A DNA stretch of 64,000 bases, taken from assembly GCA_021325195.1 (NCBI GenBank), contig JAJPHQ010000092.1, forward strand, positions 33,188 through 97,187, read 5' to 3'. The notes beneath the pieces were generated by a model that saw only the letters and a program-made list of their open reading frames with translations, made no database searches and had not been told where the DNA came from. The position numbers and the translations under genes were made by a program. Shown piece by piece: positions 33,099-43,560 of this stretch (within the stretch, counting starts at the first letter, position 1; every line of letters begins with the position of its first letter). This DNA comes from Gammaproteobacteria bacterium. GTDB taxonomy: Bacteria > Pseudomonadota > Gammaproteobacteria > Xanthomonadales > Rhodanobacteraceae.

Positions 33099-35414
33099 TC
33101 AACCCGGCCGGTTGAAGCGCTGCCGCAGCGCCCGCGACGCTTCCGCGTAGAGCTTTTCCAGCACCGTGGCGCTGGCCACCGGATCGGTCAACGTGCCGCG
33201 CCGCGCGGCTTCCTCCACCGCGCGGGCGCGTTCGGACAACGGCAATGCGCCCAGGTTCGCGCTGGAGGATTTCAGCGAATGCGCCAGCCGTCCCACTTCG
33301 GCGCTGTCGCCGCGTTCGGCGGCCGCGCGCAAGTCGCGGATCCGGATGTCGCCGTCGCGCAGGAAGGCATCAACCAGCGTCAGCAATTCGTCGCCCATGA
33401 TATCTTCGAGGTCGCCCAGCGTGGTGGCGTCGAGCACGTCGGCCGCCGGTGCGGACGCGGGCGGCGCGGCGGTCGCGGACGGCCGCGTCCCGGCGGTATC
33501 GGCGGCAGGTTCCTGCGGAGCGGGCGGTGAACCGGCCATGTTGAGCCAGTGTGCCAGTGTCTGGGCGAGCCGGGTGCGATCGAGCGGTTTGGAAAGGTAA
33601 TCATCCATCCCGGCCTGCAGGCAGCGTTCGCGATCGCCCACCATCGCGTGCGCGGTCATCGCGATCACCGGCAGGCGGGATTTCAACTGGTCGTGCTCGA
33701 TCTCGCGCAACCGGCGCGTGGCGCTGTAGCCGTCCAGCACCGGCATCTGGCAATCCATCAGCACCAGGTCGTAACGCTGCTCGCGGATGCGGGCCAGGGC
33801 TTCCTCGCCGTTTTCGGCCAGATCGACGGTGAGCCCCAGCCGTTCCAGCAGTTTCCGGGCGACCTTCTGGTTGACCGGATGGTCTTCGACCAGCAGCACG
33901 TGGCCGTGGAGTTCGGGTTCCGTTGCCCCGCTGCCGCCGGATGCCGGCAGCGGCGCGTCGAGCAGAGGCTGCGGCCGTGACGGCGATGCCAGCCCGAACA
34001 GCGCGCGGATCGCCTGCCGCAAGGTGCGCTCGTCCGCCTGCGCGCCCGCAGCCGCCATCCGCGGCAGTGCGGGGGCCTCGAGGCCCAGTACCAGCACGTG
34101 CAGAGCCTCGAGCCGCGCGTCGTTCGCGAGGTTGCGCAGCAGGGCCGGAATGTCGGTCTCGACGCTGCCGGCGTCGATCACCAGCAGTTCGTAGGCAAAC
34201 GCGCGCCCCAGCGGCGCGGCCTGGCGCAGGCGCATCGGCAGCGAGGCGCCGTCGGCCACGTGCGTGGTGTCCAGTCCGATCGCGGCCAGCAACGGCAGCA
34301 GCCGCTGTGCGCGCAGCGCGCTGCACGCGACCAGGGTGCGCAGTCCGTTCAATTCCCTGCGGGTGCCGCTGACATCCGCCGGCATCTTCTCGAACGGGAT
34401 CGAGAACCAGAACACCGAACCGCGTCCCGGTTCGGAACGCACGCCGATGCGCCCGCCCATCAGATCGACCAGTTTCTTGCAGATGGTAAGGCCCAGCCCC
34501 GTGCCGCCGTAGCGGCGCGTGACCGAGGCGTCGGCCTGGGTGAACGGCTGGAACAGGCGCGCGGCCGCCTCGGGTGCCAGACCGATGCCGGTATCGCGCA
34601 CGGCGAACAGCAGCTCGTGATGCGTCGCGGTGTCGCCGCGCCGGCTGACACGCACCGACACGCCGCCGCGCTGGGTGAACTTGATCGCATTGCTCATCAG
34701 GTTGGTGAGAATTTGCCGCACCCGCATGGGATCGCCGCGCACCGACGGCCGCACGTCGGCATCCACCACCGCGCGCACGGTGAGACCCTTGGCCTCGGCG
34801 GGCTTCAGCAGCAGGCGCCGCACGCTGTCCACCAGATCGCGGATGTTGATGGTGACGCATTCCAGGTCGAGCTTGCCGGCCTCGGCCTTGGAGTAATCGA
34901 GGATGTCGTCGACGATCCGCAGCAGTTCCTGCGCGGAGGCGTTGGCGGTGACCAGGTATTCGCGCTGCACCGGGGTGAGGTCGGTGCCCAGCACGATGTC
35001 CAGCAGCGGCAGGATGCCGCTCAGCGGCGTCCGGATTTCGTGGCTCATGCTGGCCAGGAATTCGCTCTTGGCCAGCATTGCCGATTCCGCGGCCTGCTTG
35101 GCGGCGAGCAGTTCGCGTTGCACGCCGCGCAGCGAGGTCAGTTCCGACTGCATCGCGGCCAGCCTCGCGCGCAGCGCCGCGTCGCCCTGGTCGGACGGCG
35201 CGGGCGCGGCAGACGCGCGGAGGCGTTCGCGCGCGGGATTCGCACCGGCGGCGCGCAGCAGGCCCAGCGCGACCAGCAGCGCGGCCCACACCACGTACAG
35301 CGCGGGTGCGTTCATCCAGTGCCAGGCCAGCACGCCCGCCGCGAGCAGCAGCACGCCGACCGCGACCCTGATCCGCGGCATGGGATTTTCGGTGTGGACG
35401 GAACGTGCGTTCAT
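33099..35414 (-). CDS. Hybrid sensor histidine kinase with receiver and HPt domains
   Basis: A 771-residue inner membrane kinase. Two helices (about residues 17-35 and 39-56) are joined by a very short loop, so no periplasmic sensor is present. HisKA has the phospho-His in [10 protein letters not shown] (H125). The ATPase domain has SNAIKF, DTGIGL and GGTGLGL. A middle segment (about 350-480) resembles a degenerate receiver. The receiver near 495-620 is canonical (LLVEDH, Asp in [11 protein letters not shown], Lys in YLSKP), and the C-terminal HPt domain has its His in [14 protein letters not shown] (near 710). Its start overlaps the end of the upstream multidomain gene by four bases, so the two form a signalling pair. 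Confidence 0.92.
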   Translation of the reverse strand: MNARSVHTENPMPRIRVAVGVLLLAAGVLAWHWMNAPALYVVWAALLVALGLLRAAGANPARERLRASAAPAPSDQGDAALRARLAAMQSELTSLRGVQRELLAAKQAAESAMLAKSEFLASMSHEIRTPLSGILPLLDIVLGTDLTPVQREYLVTANASAQELLRIVDDILDYSKAEAGKLDLECVTINIRDLVDSVRRLLLKPAEAKGLTVRAVVDADVRPSVRGDPMRVRQILTNLMSNAIKFTQRGGVSVRVSRRGDTATHHELLFAVRDTGIGLAPEAAARLFQPFTQADASVTRRYGGTGLGLTICKKLVDLMGGRIGVRSEPGRGSVFWFSIPFEKMPADVSGTRRELNGLRTLVACSALRAQRLLPLLAAIGLDTTHVADGASLPMRLRQAAPLGRAFAYELLVIDAGSVETDIPALLRNLANDARLEALHVLVLGLEAPALPRMAAAGAQADERTLRQAIRALFGLASPSRPQPLLDAPLPASGGSGATEPELHGHVLLVEDHPVNQKVARKLLERLGLTVDLAENGEEALARIREQRYDLVLMDCQMPVLDGYSATRRLREIEHDQLKSRLPVIAMTAHAMVGDRERCLQAGMDDYLSKPLDRTRLAQTLAHWLNMAGSPPAPQEPAADTAGTRPSATAAPPASAPAADVLDATTLGDLEDIMGDELLTLVDAFLRDGDIRIRDLRAAAERGDSAEVGRLAHSLKSSSANLGALPLSERARAVEEAARRGTLTDPVASATVLEKLYAEASRALRQRFNRPG

Positions 35415-37963
35415 GACGCCAGCGCGAGGAAGGGATGATCCATGGCCGTTCCGGGTTGCCGCACGAAATTGCCCTGCAACAGGTCGGCTCCTGCATCGCC
35501 CAGCCGCTCGGCGGCGGAGACGTCCTCGATGCACGGCGCGATCACCCGCAGCTTGCGCGCGTGCGCGGCATGCACCACGGCCGCAAGATCGGCGCCGCGG
35601 AGATTCGCCGAGAGCTTGACGTAGTCCAGCGGCAGATGCTCGATCAGGCCGGCCGTGATCGCCTCGGCATCGACACCGGCCAGCGACAGACGCGGTCCCA
35701 GCGCCTTCAATGCCGGCGCGAGTTCCACCAGCGTGCGCAGATGCGCGCGGGACTCCTCGTAGCGGAACTCCAGCACCAGCCGTTCGGCCGGCACGGCCGC
35801 CGCCTGCAGATGCTGGCTCAGCACGATCCGGCGCGCCTCGTCCCGCCAACCCTGCAGCGACTGGCTGACGAACAGCCGCACCGGCATGCCCTCCTGGTCG
35901 CGCAGCACCAGGATGTCCAGACAGCGCGCGAGCACCCATTCGTCGATCGCGCCGATCAGGCCCGCGCGGGTCGCCTCCGGCACCAGTTCCGAGGCCGCGT
36001 ACACCCGCCCGGTGTCGTCGCGCAGGCGCAGCAGCGCCTGGTATTGCGGCCTGGCCGCGCCGCGGATCGGCACGACGGGCTGGAACACCAGATGGAACGA
36101 GCCGGTCTGCAGCGCGAGCGCGATCTGCCGACGCACGTCGCCGGGCGTTTCGTCCAGCCGGGAATGCACGCCGATGCCGTCGGCATTCCGCCGCGCGGCA
36201 TCCAGCGCGCGTTCGGTGGCGGCCAGCGCGGTGCCGGTTTCGCTGGTGGCGGCGCCGAACGCACACACCCCGCAATCGAGCTGCACCGGCGTGGCCTGCT
36301 GGCCGAAACGTTCCGAGGCGACCTTGGCGCGCAGGTCGCCGGCCAGCGAGACCAGTTCTTCCTCGTTGCGCGCGGGCGCGAAGACCAGATAACCGGCCGG
36401 ACCGTAGCGCGCGATCATTTCGGCGGATGCCACCTGCGACACCAGGAAATCGCCGACCTGCGTCAGCAGCAGTTCGAACGCGGTGAGGCCGATGCGCTCG
36501 CGCAGTTCCAGCGCCTCGTGCAGTTCGATGCCCAGCAGGCCGCCACGTGCGGCATAGCCGCCGCTGGCGGCGAGATGCTGGGCCAGCGCGTCCAGCACCT
36601 GCGCGCGTTCGTTCAAGCCGGTGGCGGGATCGCGCTGGTGCTGGCGGCGGTTGCGCCACGTGGCCGCGCGCGCGCGCCGCACCCGGTTGGTGACCGCCGC
36701 GACCAGGTGCATGGGCCGGATCGGCTTGCTCAGGAAATCGTCGCCGCCGGCGTCGAGTGCGGCGAATTGGCGGTCTTCGTCCTGATCGCCCGACAGGAAC
36801 ACGATCGGCATGCTGACGTAGCCCTCGCGCTCGCGGATCAGCGCGGTCAGCTCCAGACCATCGCAATCGGGCATGTTGAGGTCGAGCAGCAGCAGGTCGG
36901 GCTGGAAACGGTCCAGTTCGTCGAGCACCGCCAGCGCTTCTCCCAGCACCCGGGTTTCCATGCCGGCCTTGCGCAGGATCGCCTCGGCGAACAGGGCCTG
37001 CGGGGCGTCGTCGTCCACGATCAGGATCCGGTAGGGCGCCTCGTCTTCCACCGCCACCAGTTCCAGCGAGGTCGCGGTCACCTCCTGGGTGGTGGCGGGC
37101 AGCTTGATGCAGCGGTCCGCGCCGGCGCGCAGCGCGCGCAGCCGAAGATTCACGTCGCCGTCGCGCAGCAGCACCAGCAATGCTACCCGGTGCGAGGCGT
37201 TGCGCCGCGCCGTGCGCAGCGCCGGCCCCAGACTTTCCAGCGCGGTGCGCTGGTCGGCCACCAGCACGGACAACTGCGGCGGGGTCGTCTTCAGCAACTG
37301 GACCAGACCGGAAAGCTGATCGACCATCGCCACGTCGCAGCCCTGGCTGTCGAGACGCAGCACCAGTTCGTGCACCAGCGGATCGTCGTCGTTCACCACC
37401 CGGATGGCGGGACCGTTGCGCGTGGCCAGCACCGGTTCGACCTGCGGCATCGCCTCCCCGGCTGGCGGTGCGGCGGGGACATCGTCGTCGCCTGCGCGGT
37501 CGGCGATGCCCAGCCGGCGCCAGTAGCCGTGCGGTGGCGACTCGAAGGCAGGCTGGATGCCGCCCGCTCCGCCGGCGATCGCCTGCAGCCGGCCGGCCGG
37601 CGAGGCGGCCTCGGACACGGGTGTCGGTTCGCCCCGATGCAGGTGGGGACGCAGACCGTCGAGCAGGGTGTCGATCCGGGCCGAGGCGTCGGCGTCGGGC
37701 ACGCGCTGGGAAGCCACGAACGGTGCCAGCGCGGTTTCGAGTTCCAGCAGGCGCGCGCCGATTTCCAGCATGCCGTAACGGCCGCAGGTGCCGGCCAGTT
37801 GCGCGATCTCGCCGTGCAGCGAGAGCATGAGGTTGATGTCCCAGCCGCTGCGGCATTGCGCGCGCGCGCGCCGCATCAGCGTGCGCAACCGCTGCGGCAG
37901 GTGCCGCTGGAACGCCTCGCGCAGTTCCGCGTCCCGTTCCCGATCGAACACTGGCCAAGGCAT
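35411..37963 (-). CDS. Multidomain protein: HPt-like, two receivers, degenerate GGDEF and EAL
   Basis: An 850-residue cytosolic protein. Residues 1-100 resemble an HPt domain, but the phospho-His position in [12 protein letters not shown] is Ala. Two receivers follow. The first (about 195-310) is divergent. The second (about 320-440) is canonical, with LIVDDD, the Asp of [13 protein letters not shown] and the Lys of FLSKPI. The GGDEF-like domain has [10 protein letters not shown] where RxGGDEF is expected, so cyclase activity is unlikely. The EAL-like domain has QALLRL for EALLR, VKLS for the KID motif and VIAPCIED for the usual VIAEGVE, so phosphodiesterase activity is unlikely. It probably relays a phosphorylation signal from the overlapping kinase or senses c-di-GMP without turning it over. 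Confidence 0.88.
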   Translation of the reverse strand: MPWPVFDRERDAELREAFQRHLPQRLRTLMRRARAQCRSGWDINLMLSLHGEIAQLAGTCGRYGMLEIGARLLELETALAPFVASQRVPDADASARIDTLLDGLRPHLHRGEPTPVSEAASPAGRLQAIAGGAGGIQPAFESPPHGYWRRLGIADRAGDDDVPAAPPAGEAMPQVEPVLATRNGPAIRVVNDDDPLVHELVLRLDSQGCDVAMVDQLSGLVQLLKTTPPQLSVLVADQRTALESLGPALRTARRNASHRVALLVLLRDGDVNLRLRALRAGADRCIKLPATTQEVTATSLELVAVEDEAPYRILIVDDDAPQALFAEAILRKAGMETRVLGEALAVLDELDRFQPDLLLLDLNMPDCDGLELTALIREREGYVSMPIVFLSGDQDEDRQFAALDAGGDDFLSKPIRPMHLVAAVTNRVRRARAATWRNRRQHQRDPATGLNERAQVLDALAQHLAASGGYAARGGLLGIELHEALELRERIGLTAFELLLTQVGDFLVSQVASAEMIARYGPAGYLVFAPARNEEELVSLAGDLRAKVASERFGQQATPVQLDCGVCAFGAATSETGTALAATERALDAARRNADGIGVHSRLDETPGDVRRQIALALQTGSFHLVFQPVVPIRGAARPQYQALLRLRDDTGRVYAASELVPEATRAGLIGAIDEWVLARCLDILVLRDQEGMPVRLFVSQSLQGWRDEARRIVLSQHLQAAAVPAERLVLEFRYEESRAHLRTLVELAPALKALGPRLSLAGVDAEAITAGLIEHLPLDYVKLSANLRGADLAAVVHAAHARKLRVIAPCIEDVSAAERLGDAGADLLQGNFVRQPGTAMDHPFLALAS

Positions 37964-38035
37964 GCTGCTGGTTACCCCCTGTCGGCCCGACTATAGCAAG
38001 CCGTCGAGGCCCCGGACGTGGCGTGGCAGACGCTT

Positions 38036-38473
38036 TCAGAACGGCTTGACCACCGCCAGGACCACGATCGCGATCAGCAGGAGCGCCGGGATTTCGTTGA
38101 AAACGCGCAACGTCCGGGGCGACCACCCGCAGGCGTCGTCCCTGAAACGCTGCACCAGTCGTGCCAGCATGGCGTGGTAAGCGATCAAAAGCACCACCAG
38201 GACCAGCTTCACGTGCAGCCAGTGGGTGCCGGTGAAATAGCCCGGCACGGCGCGCATCCAGGCCGCCAGCGTGGCCAGGCCCAGCGCGAGGGTCAGGCCG
38301 CCGCCGATGTTCGTGATCACCAGCAGCCGCCGTTCCATCACCTTGAAGCGCCCGCGGACCACGGCTTCGGAAGCCTCGGCGTGATAGACCAGCAGGCGCG
38401 GCAGGTAGAACAGTCCGGCGAACCAGGTGACCACCGCGACCACGTGAAAGGCCTTCAGCCAGGCAATGAACAT
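38036..38473 (-). CDS. hemJ: HemJ-type protoporphyrinogen IX oxidase (UPF0093)
   Basis: A 145-residue membrane protein with four helices. The N-terminal KAFHVVAVVTWFAGLFYLPR block contains the conserved His, and WLHVKLVLVV and the FNEIPALLLI segment follow. HemJ oxidises protoporphyrinogen IX to protoporphyrin IX in haem synthesis. It is divergent from the DUF6776 gene. Confidence 0.88.
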   Translation of the reverse strand: MFIAWLKAFHVVAVVTWFAGLFYLPRLLVYHAEASEAVVRGRFKVMERRLLVITNIGGGLTLALGLATLAAWMRAVPGYFTGTHWLHVKLVLVVLLIAYHAMLARLVQRFRDDACGWSPRTLRVFNEIPALLLIAIVVLAVVKPF

Positions 38474-38591
38474 TTGCACCCGCCGGACGGTCGAATCCAG
38501 ACAGTATAGGCAACACCATTCCCGGCGGTACGGTGCGCCCTTGCGCAATCCGTCCGGGCTGGCTATAAGCCCGGCGATACCGAACCCGTCC

Positions 38592-39329
38592 ATGCGATTC
38601 ACGCTTCCCCGGTACTGGCTGGACCGGCTGCGCGCCTTGCCGCCCGCGCGGCAGCGCCGTCTGCGGGCGGGACTGGCCGTATTGGCGTTCATTGCGGTGT
38701 TTGCCGCCGGTCTGGGCTGCGGCCACTGGCTGGCCCTGTCCGGCGGCGATCCCGCGCGGATCCGGGCGCTGGCGGCGCGCAATGCCGTGCTGCAGAGCGA
38801 TCTCTCGGCGCTGCAGCACGAACACCGGACCACCGAAGCGGCCAACCAGGCCCTGCAGCAGACCCTGGCCGAGCGCGACCAGGAATTGCAGAAGCTCAAG
38901 GCCGACCAGGTGTTCTACGCCAAGCTGATCAGCAGCGATGCCAGCCAGACTGGCCTGGCCGTGCACGACATCAAGCTGACCCAGGTGGCCAACACGCGGG
39001 CATGGAATTTCGTGGCCACCCTGACCAATACCGCGACGGATGCCGATACCGCACGCGGCACCATGACGATCTCGGTCGAGGGCGTACGCGACGGCAAGCT
39101 GGCGGTGGCCGACTGGAACACGCTGGCCGGGCCCGCGGGCAAGGCGGGCGTGCCGTTCGCCTTCAGGTTCTTCCAGCAACTGCGCGGCACGTTGATGCTG
39201 CCGGCGGGGTTCGTGCCCAACCAGATCCAGGTATCGCTGGATCCGGAGCGCGGCGCGGCGGTCACCCGCAAGCTGGCGTGGAACGACGCGGTGCACGACC
39301 CGCAGGGCGTGCTGGCCGTGCCGCCTTGA
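38592..39329 (+). CDS. DUF6776 family membrane-anchored coiled-coil protein
   Basis: A 245-residue protein with one membrane helix ([20 protein letters not shown], about residues 28-47), then a coiled coil (about 58-105). A compact C-terminal domain with [20 protein letters not shown] and the [19 protein letters not shown] block matches the DUF6776 family. Function is unknown. In related bacteria it is often found near erpA, as here, 42 bases upstream. Confidence 0.8.
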   Translation: MRFTLPRYWLDRLRALPPARQRRLRAGLAVLAFIAVFAAGLGCGHWLALSGGDPARIRALAARNAVLQSDLSALQHEHRTTEAANQALQQTLAERDQELQKLKADQVFYAKLISSDASQTGLAVHDIKLTQVANTRAWNFVATLTNTATDADTARGTMTISVEGVRDGKLAVADWNTLAGPAGKAGVPFAFRFFQQLRGTLMLPAGFVPNQIQVSLDPERGAAVTRKLAWNDAVHDPQGVLAVPP

Positions 39330-39370
39330 CCCCGGTGCGGCATGCCCCCATCCTGTCCACACGATCACGC

Positions 39371-39733
39371 ATGCCGATGGATGCCATGTCCGAACCCGCA
39401 ACCGATGCCCCGCTGACCTTCACCGCGGCGGCGGCCGTGAAGGCGCGCGAACTGATCCGCGAGGAAGGCAATCCCGCGCTGATGCTGCGCGTATTCATCC
39501 AGGGCGGCGGCTGTTCGGGTTTCCAGTACGGCTTCAGCTTCGACGAGGCGCGCGCCGAGGACGACCTCGCCATCGAGAACGAAGGCGTCACGCTGCTGGT
39601 CGATCCGCTGAGCCTGCAATACCTCGAGGGTGCCGAGATCGACTACGTGGAGAACCTTTCCGGCGCGCAGTTCGTGATCCGCAATCCCAATGCCGCGACC
39701 ACCTGCGGCTGCGGCCATTCGTTCGCGGTCTGA
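39371..39733 (+). CDS. erpA: Iron-sulfur cluster insertion protein ErpA
   Basis: An A-type Fe-S carrier of about 120 residues. The three cluster cysteines are in [14 protein letters not shown] and the C-terminal [29 protein letters not shown] is typical of ErpA. It delivers clusters to apo-proteins, including isoprenoid synthesis enzymes. Starts at 39371, 39377 and 39386 are possible; none has a strong Shine-Dalgarno. Confidence 0.94.
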   Translation: MPMDAMSEPATDAPLTFTAAAAVKARELIREEGNPALMLRVFIQGGGCSGFQYGFSFDEARAEDDLAIENEGVTLLVDPLSLQYLEGAEIDYVENLSGAQFVIRNPNAATTCGCGHSFAV

Positions 39734-39820
39734 GCGCATCCGGTTCCTGTCCGCGTTTTCGCGCTTCCACGGGCGCGGGCGTTGCTGCACACTTGCGCGT
39801 TCCGTCTCCGGCCGTCGCCC

Positions 39821-40741
39821 GTGACCTCCGCCGAAACCTCGCGCCGCAACATCTTTGCCGTCTCCGCGCTCGACCGCGCGGCCGAGCGCCGCGACGACGA
39901 AGCCTGGATCGCGGCGCAGCGCGCGTCGCCGGCGGCGCGTTTCCTTGGTTTCGATGGCGAGGCGCGCGCACCGGTGCGCAGCGGACGGCTGCGGCTGCTC
40001 GACGCCGCGGCGGCCGGCGATGCGCCGGCCAATTTCCTGGGCCTGTACGGCGACGCACCGGTGTTCGGCTTGCGCGAGCCGGTCGCGCACGATGCGTTCG
40101 CGGATGCCGAATGGCTCGGCCTGCGCGCGGCCGGTCCGGTGCTCGCCCCGGACGATGCCGGCCTGCTGGCCTATGCACGCGGACTGCTGAACTGGCAGGA
40201 CGCGACGCGTCATTGCGCGTACTGCGGCGCGCCGCTCGTCCTGGTCAGCGCGGGGCATCGCGCGTCCTGCGGTTCCTGCGGCCGGCTGCATTTCCCGCGC
40301 ACCGATCCCGCGGTGATCGTGATCGTCGAGCACCACGACGCCTGCCTGCTGGGCCGGCAGACGGCCTGGCGCGAACGGCAGTACTCGACCCTGGCCGGTT
40401 TCGTGGAACCGGGCGAGTCGCTGGAAGAGGCGGTACGGCGCGAGGTGCGCGAGGAAACCGGCGTCGAGGTGATCGATTGCGATTACCGCTCCTCGCAGCC
40501 GTGGCCTTTCCCCGCCTCGCTGATGCTGGGTTTCACCGCCACCGCCGCGAACCGCGACATCCGCCTCGCCGACGGCGAGCTGGAGGACGCGCGCTGGTTC
40601 ACGGCGTCCGGCATCGTGACGGGTTTGCGTGACGGCTCGCTGCGGCTGTCCTCGCCGCTGTCGATTTCGTATCGCCTGATCGGGCATTGGTTGCGGCTGC
40701 GCGCCGGCATCGATCTGGACACCTTGCCGCGCGCGGACTGA
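39821..40741 (+). CDS. nudC: NADH pyrophosphatase NudC
   Basis: A 306-residue Nudix hydrolase that cleaves NAD(H) and removes NAD caps from RNA. A four-cysteine zinc motif is seen (HCAYCGAPL and SCGSCGRLHFPR). The Nudix box is GFVEPGESLEEAVRREV plus REETG, and the NudC signature SQPWPFPASLML is present. The GTG at 39821 is preferred to an upstream TTG. The next gene, ampE, starts 44 bases later. Confidence 0.94.
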   Translation: MTSAETSRRNIFAVSALDRAAERRDDEAWIAAQRASPAARFLGFDGEARAPVRSGRLRLLDAAAAGDAPANFLGLYGDAPVFGLREPVAHDAFADAEWLGLRAAGPVLAPDDAGLLAYARGLLNWQDATRHCAYCGAPLVLVSAGHRASCGSCGRLHFPRTDPAVIVIVEHHDACLLGRQTAWRERQYSTLAGFVEPGESLEEAVRREVREETGVEVIDCDYRSSQPWPFPASLMLGFTATAANRDIRLADGELEDARWFTASGIVTGLRDGSLRLSSPLSISYRLIGHWLRLRAGIDLDTLPRAD

Positions 40742-40785
40742 CGCCCGCGATTACAATCGACCGGTTTTCGCCGATTCCGCAATCC

Positions 40786-41658
40786 ATGGCCGTCGATCTC
40801 GTTGCCGCGCTGATCGTGTTGGTGGTGCTGATGTCGCGCAGCGGGGATGCGACCTGGCTGCGCCGTTACGAGTGGTTCGGTGCGTGGCTGCGGGCGCTGG
40901 GTTTCGCCGAGGGCGGCGGCCGCGTGTTCCTGGCGCTGGTGCTGCCGGTGGTGGTGTGCGCGCTGATCGCGCACCTGGTGCGCGGCTGGATCTTCTCGCT
41001 GGCCGGCCTGGCGTTCGCGGTACTGCTGCTGTTCTACACGCTGGGTCCGCGCGAGCCGGAACGCGACATCGAGGCCGTGCTGGAAGGCGCAGATGCCGGG
41101 TCGCGCGAGGCCGCCGCACAGCGATTGCGCAGCGAATCCGGCGGTGCGCCGCGCGATTTCAGCGCGCCGGAACTGGTCGAGGCCGTGGTGCTGGCGACGC
41201 TGCGCCGGCGTTTCGGCGTGCTGTTCTGGTTCTTCCTGCTGGGGCCGGCAGGTGCGCTGCTGTACCGCCTGACCTGGATCATCGCGGACAGCGACGGGGA
41301 ACACGCCGATCCCCGTACCCGCCACGCGGCGCGCCGCTTCGGTGCGGCGCTGGACTGGATACCCGCGCACCTGATGGTGTTCGCGATGGCGTTGGTGTCG
41401 AACTTCGACGCGGTGATCGGCGCGTGGCGCGCCTGGCATGCACAGCCGGGACGTTCGCCGTGGGAACTGGAGCCGGGCTTTCTCGCCGCCGTCGCGCGCT
41501 CCAGCGTCGATGCCGACATCGTGGCGGGCGACGCCGCCACGCTGGACGTGCACGATCCGCTTGCCGAACTCGCCGACGCCAGACGCCTGATGCAGCGGGT
41601 GCTGATCGTGTGGCTCGCGGTGGTCGCGCTGATCGTGCTGGCCGGCTGGATTGCCTGA
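40786..41658 (+). CDS. ampE: AmpE-like integral membrane protein
   Basis: A 290-residue inner membrane protein with about four helices (residues 1-17, 48-84, 140-160 and 268-290) and the family blocks FGVLFWFFLLGPAGALLYR and LDWIPAHLMVFAMALVSNFD. AmpE belongs to the CobD/AmpE family and was linked to beta-lactamase signalling in enterobacteria, where it is paired with ampD. No ampD is adjacent here. Convergent with the LytTR regulator gene. Confidence 0.88.
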   Translation: MAVDLVAALIVLVVLMSRSGDATWLRRYEWFGAWLRALGFAEGGGRVFLALVLPVVVCALIAHLVRGWIFSLAGLAFAVLLLFYTLGPREPERDIEAVLEGADAGSREAAAQRLRSESGGAPRDFSAPELVEAVVLATLRRRFGVLFWFFLLGPAGALLYRLTWIIADSDGEHADPRTRHAARRFGAALDWIPAHLMVFAMALVSNFDAVIGAWRAWHAQPGRSPWELEPGFLAAVARSSVDADIVAGDAATLDVHDPLAELADARRLMQRVLIVWLAVVALIVLAGWIA

Positions 41659-41807
41659 AGATCGTTGACCGGCCCGCCCACCCCCTGCAAGACGGATCGG
41701 TCCGCCGATCGAGGCGAAGCGGGTTTTCGTTGACGCGGACTCCGCGGTGGCCGTCCCGGTGCGCGTTTGCCTGCGGACCGTTTCGGCTTCTCCCTCGACG
41801 CCTGCGC

Positions 41808-42512
41808 TCAGCGACCGCGCAACAGTTTGCGCACTGCCGCAAGATTGCGCCGGCTGACCTCGGGCGTGTCGTCGGTGCCCGCGATCAGCGCGCGCATCGC
41901 GCCCTGCGCGTCGCGGTGCAGCCCCAGCAGGCGCGCCACCGGAACCAGACAACTGCGGTGCACGCGCACGAACCGGCCCGGGAACGCCTCCTCGATCGCC
42001 TTCAGCGAATCCTCGATCAGCACCTCGCCGGAGGCGCGGTGCACGGTCACGTATTTCTCGTCGGCGCTCAGGTACAGCACGTCCTGCAGCGGAATCCGGA
42101 GCGGCGCGCCGCGCACCCGCGCCAGCAGCGTGTCGCCCGGTGCTGCGTGGCGCTGCCGCAACGCCTCCGCGCGCGCCAGCGCCTCGCGCAGCCGCTCGAT
42201 CCGCACCGGCTTCAGCAGGTAATCCGCCGCACGCAGCTCGTAGGCGGCCAGCGCATGCTGCTCGTAGGCGGTGCAGAAAACCAGTTGCGGGGGCTCGGGC
42301 AGCGCGGCCAGCCGGCGCGCGGCGCCGAGGCCGTCCAGACCCGGCATCGCGATGTCCAGCAGCAGCACGTCGGGCCGCGTCTGCGCGCAGACCGCCAGCG
42401 CGGTTTCGCCGTCGCCCACGCTGGCGACCACTTCCACGCCGTCGCATTCGGCCAGCAGCGCGGCCAGACGCGCGCGCGCCAGCGGTTCGTCGTCGGCGAT
42501 CAGGACACGCAC
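41808..42512 (-). CDS. algR: LytTR-family response regulator (AlgR-like)
   Basis: A 234-residue regulator. The receiver (residues 1-115) has LIADDEP, the phospho-Asp in LLLDIAMPGLDG, Thr in FCTAY and Lys in LLKPV. A LytTR DNA-binding domain follows (about 130-234), with ADEKYVTVHRASGEVLIEDS and RFVRVHRSCLVP. GTG start at 42512. It overlaps the kinase gene by 13 bases, and the domain pair matches AlgZ/AlgR. Targets are not known here. Confidence 0.88.
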   Translation of the reverse strand: MRVLIADDEPLARARLAALLAECDGVEVVASVGDGETALAVCAQTRPDVLLLDIAMPGLDGLGAARRLAALPEPPQLVFCTAYEQHALAAYELRAADYLLKPVRIERLREALARAEALRQRHAAPGDTLLARVRGAPLRIPLQDVLYLSADEKYVTVHRASGEVLIEDSLKAIEEAFPGRFVRVHRSCLVPVARLLGLHRDAQGAMRALIAGTDDTPEVSRRNLAAVRKLLRGR

Positions 42513-43534
42513 GGCAGCCTCACGATCACGCGATACACGCCACCGTCGACGCGCACCTCGAGGCCGCCGCGTTCGCCGAAGTGGTAGGCGATCCTTCGCC
42601 GCACGCTTTCCTGGCCGTGGCCGTGACGCTGCGCGGATGGCGTGTCGGGCAGCGGGTTGTCCACCTCGATCTCGATGCCGCGCGGCGTGCGCCGCCCGGT
42701 GATGCGCAGCGTGCCGCCCTCGCGCCGCGGCTGGATGCCGTGATACACCGCGTTTTCGACCAGCGGCTGCAGCAGCAGCGGCGGCATTTCCAGATCGGGC
42801 GGCAGGCCGTCGAGATCGCGTTCCACCTTCAGGCGATCACCCAGGCGCAACTGCTCGATCGCGAGATAACGGTCGGTGAGCGCCAGTTCCTCGCCCAGCG
42901 TGCTGGGCTTGTCCTCCTCGCCCAGCGCGGCGCGGAACAGCTCGGAAAGATCCTCGACCGTGCGCTCGGCGGCGACGGGATCGGCGCGCACCAGCGCGGC
43001 CACGGTATTCATGCTGTTGAAAAGGAAATGCGGACGGATGCGCGCCTGCAACGCGTCGAACTGCGCGCGCGCGACTGCGGCCAGCCGTGCCCGCCATTCG
43101 GCCAGCACGTAGAAATAGCGCAGCAGCGCGGCGCCCAGCAGCGCGGTCAGGGCGGCATTGCCCAGCACGAAGCGCACGGACGACGCCGGCGTGAGACCGG
43201 TGCCCAGTGCGTGATCCAGCCACGCGACCACCCCGCTGGCGCACGCCACCAGCAGCACCAGCACCACGCAGGCCAGCATGTACGCGGTGACCCGCGGCAG
43301 TTTCGCCAGCCCCGGCGACAGCCGGCACAGCAGCAGCGCCGACAGCAGCGCCAGCCACACCACGAATGCGGTCGCGGTGGTGAAGCCGCGCCAGTCCATC
43401 CGCGAATCGGGCGCCAGCGCGTCGATCGCCACCACCAGTTCGCCCACCACCACCAGCGAGAACACCGCCGCGGGGGTGCAGAACTGCGGCAACGCGGGCG
43501 CGTCGCGATCGACGTTGGAGGCGGCTTCGGCCAT
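42500..43534 (-). CDS. algZ: LytS-type sensor histidine kinase (AlgZ/FimS-like)
   Basis: A 344-residue inner membrane kinase with about four to five N-terminal helices (to residue 150). A His_kinase domain follows, with the acceptor His in RIRPHFLFNSMNTVAAL, and an ATPase domain with PLVENAVYHGIQP and GHGQESVRRRI. The ATG at 43534 begins MAEAASNVDRD; the longer upstream frame lacks family similarity. Partner of the overlapping LytTR regulator. Confidence 0.88.
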   Translation of the reverse strand: MAEAASNVDRDAPALPQFCTPAAVFSLVVVGELVVAIDALAPDSRMDWRGFTTATAFVVWLALLSALLLCRLSPGLAKLPRVTAYMLACVVLVLLVACASGVVAWLDHALGTGLTPASSVRFVLGNAALTALLGAALLRYFYVLAEWRARLAAVARAQFDALQARIRPHFLFNSMNTVAALVRADPVAAERTVEDLSELFRAALGEEDKPSTLGEELALTDRYLAIEQLRLGDRLKVERDLDGLPPDLEMPPLLLQPLVENAVYHGIQPRREGGTLRITGRRTPRGIEIEVDNPLPDTPSAQRHGHGQESVRRRIAYHFGERGGLEVRVDGGVYRVIVRLPCVS

Positions 43535-43560
43535 CTGGATTCCTCGGGCCGAAGTATGCC

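Noticed and set aside
35415..39401. A frame of about 1300 codons on the minus strand continuing upstream of the hybrid kinase
   Set aside because: It is a stop-free shadow in GC-rich DNA. Its translation in this part is Arg/Gly/Ala-rich without domains, and it runs through the 850-residue signalling protein, hemJ and erpA in other frames.
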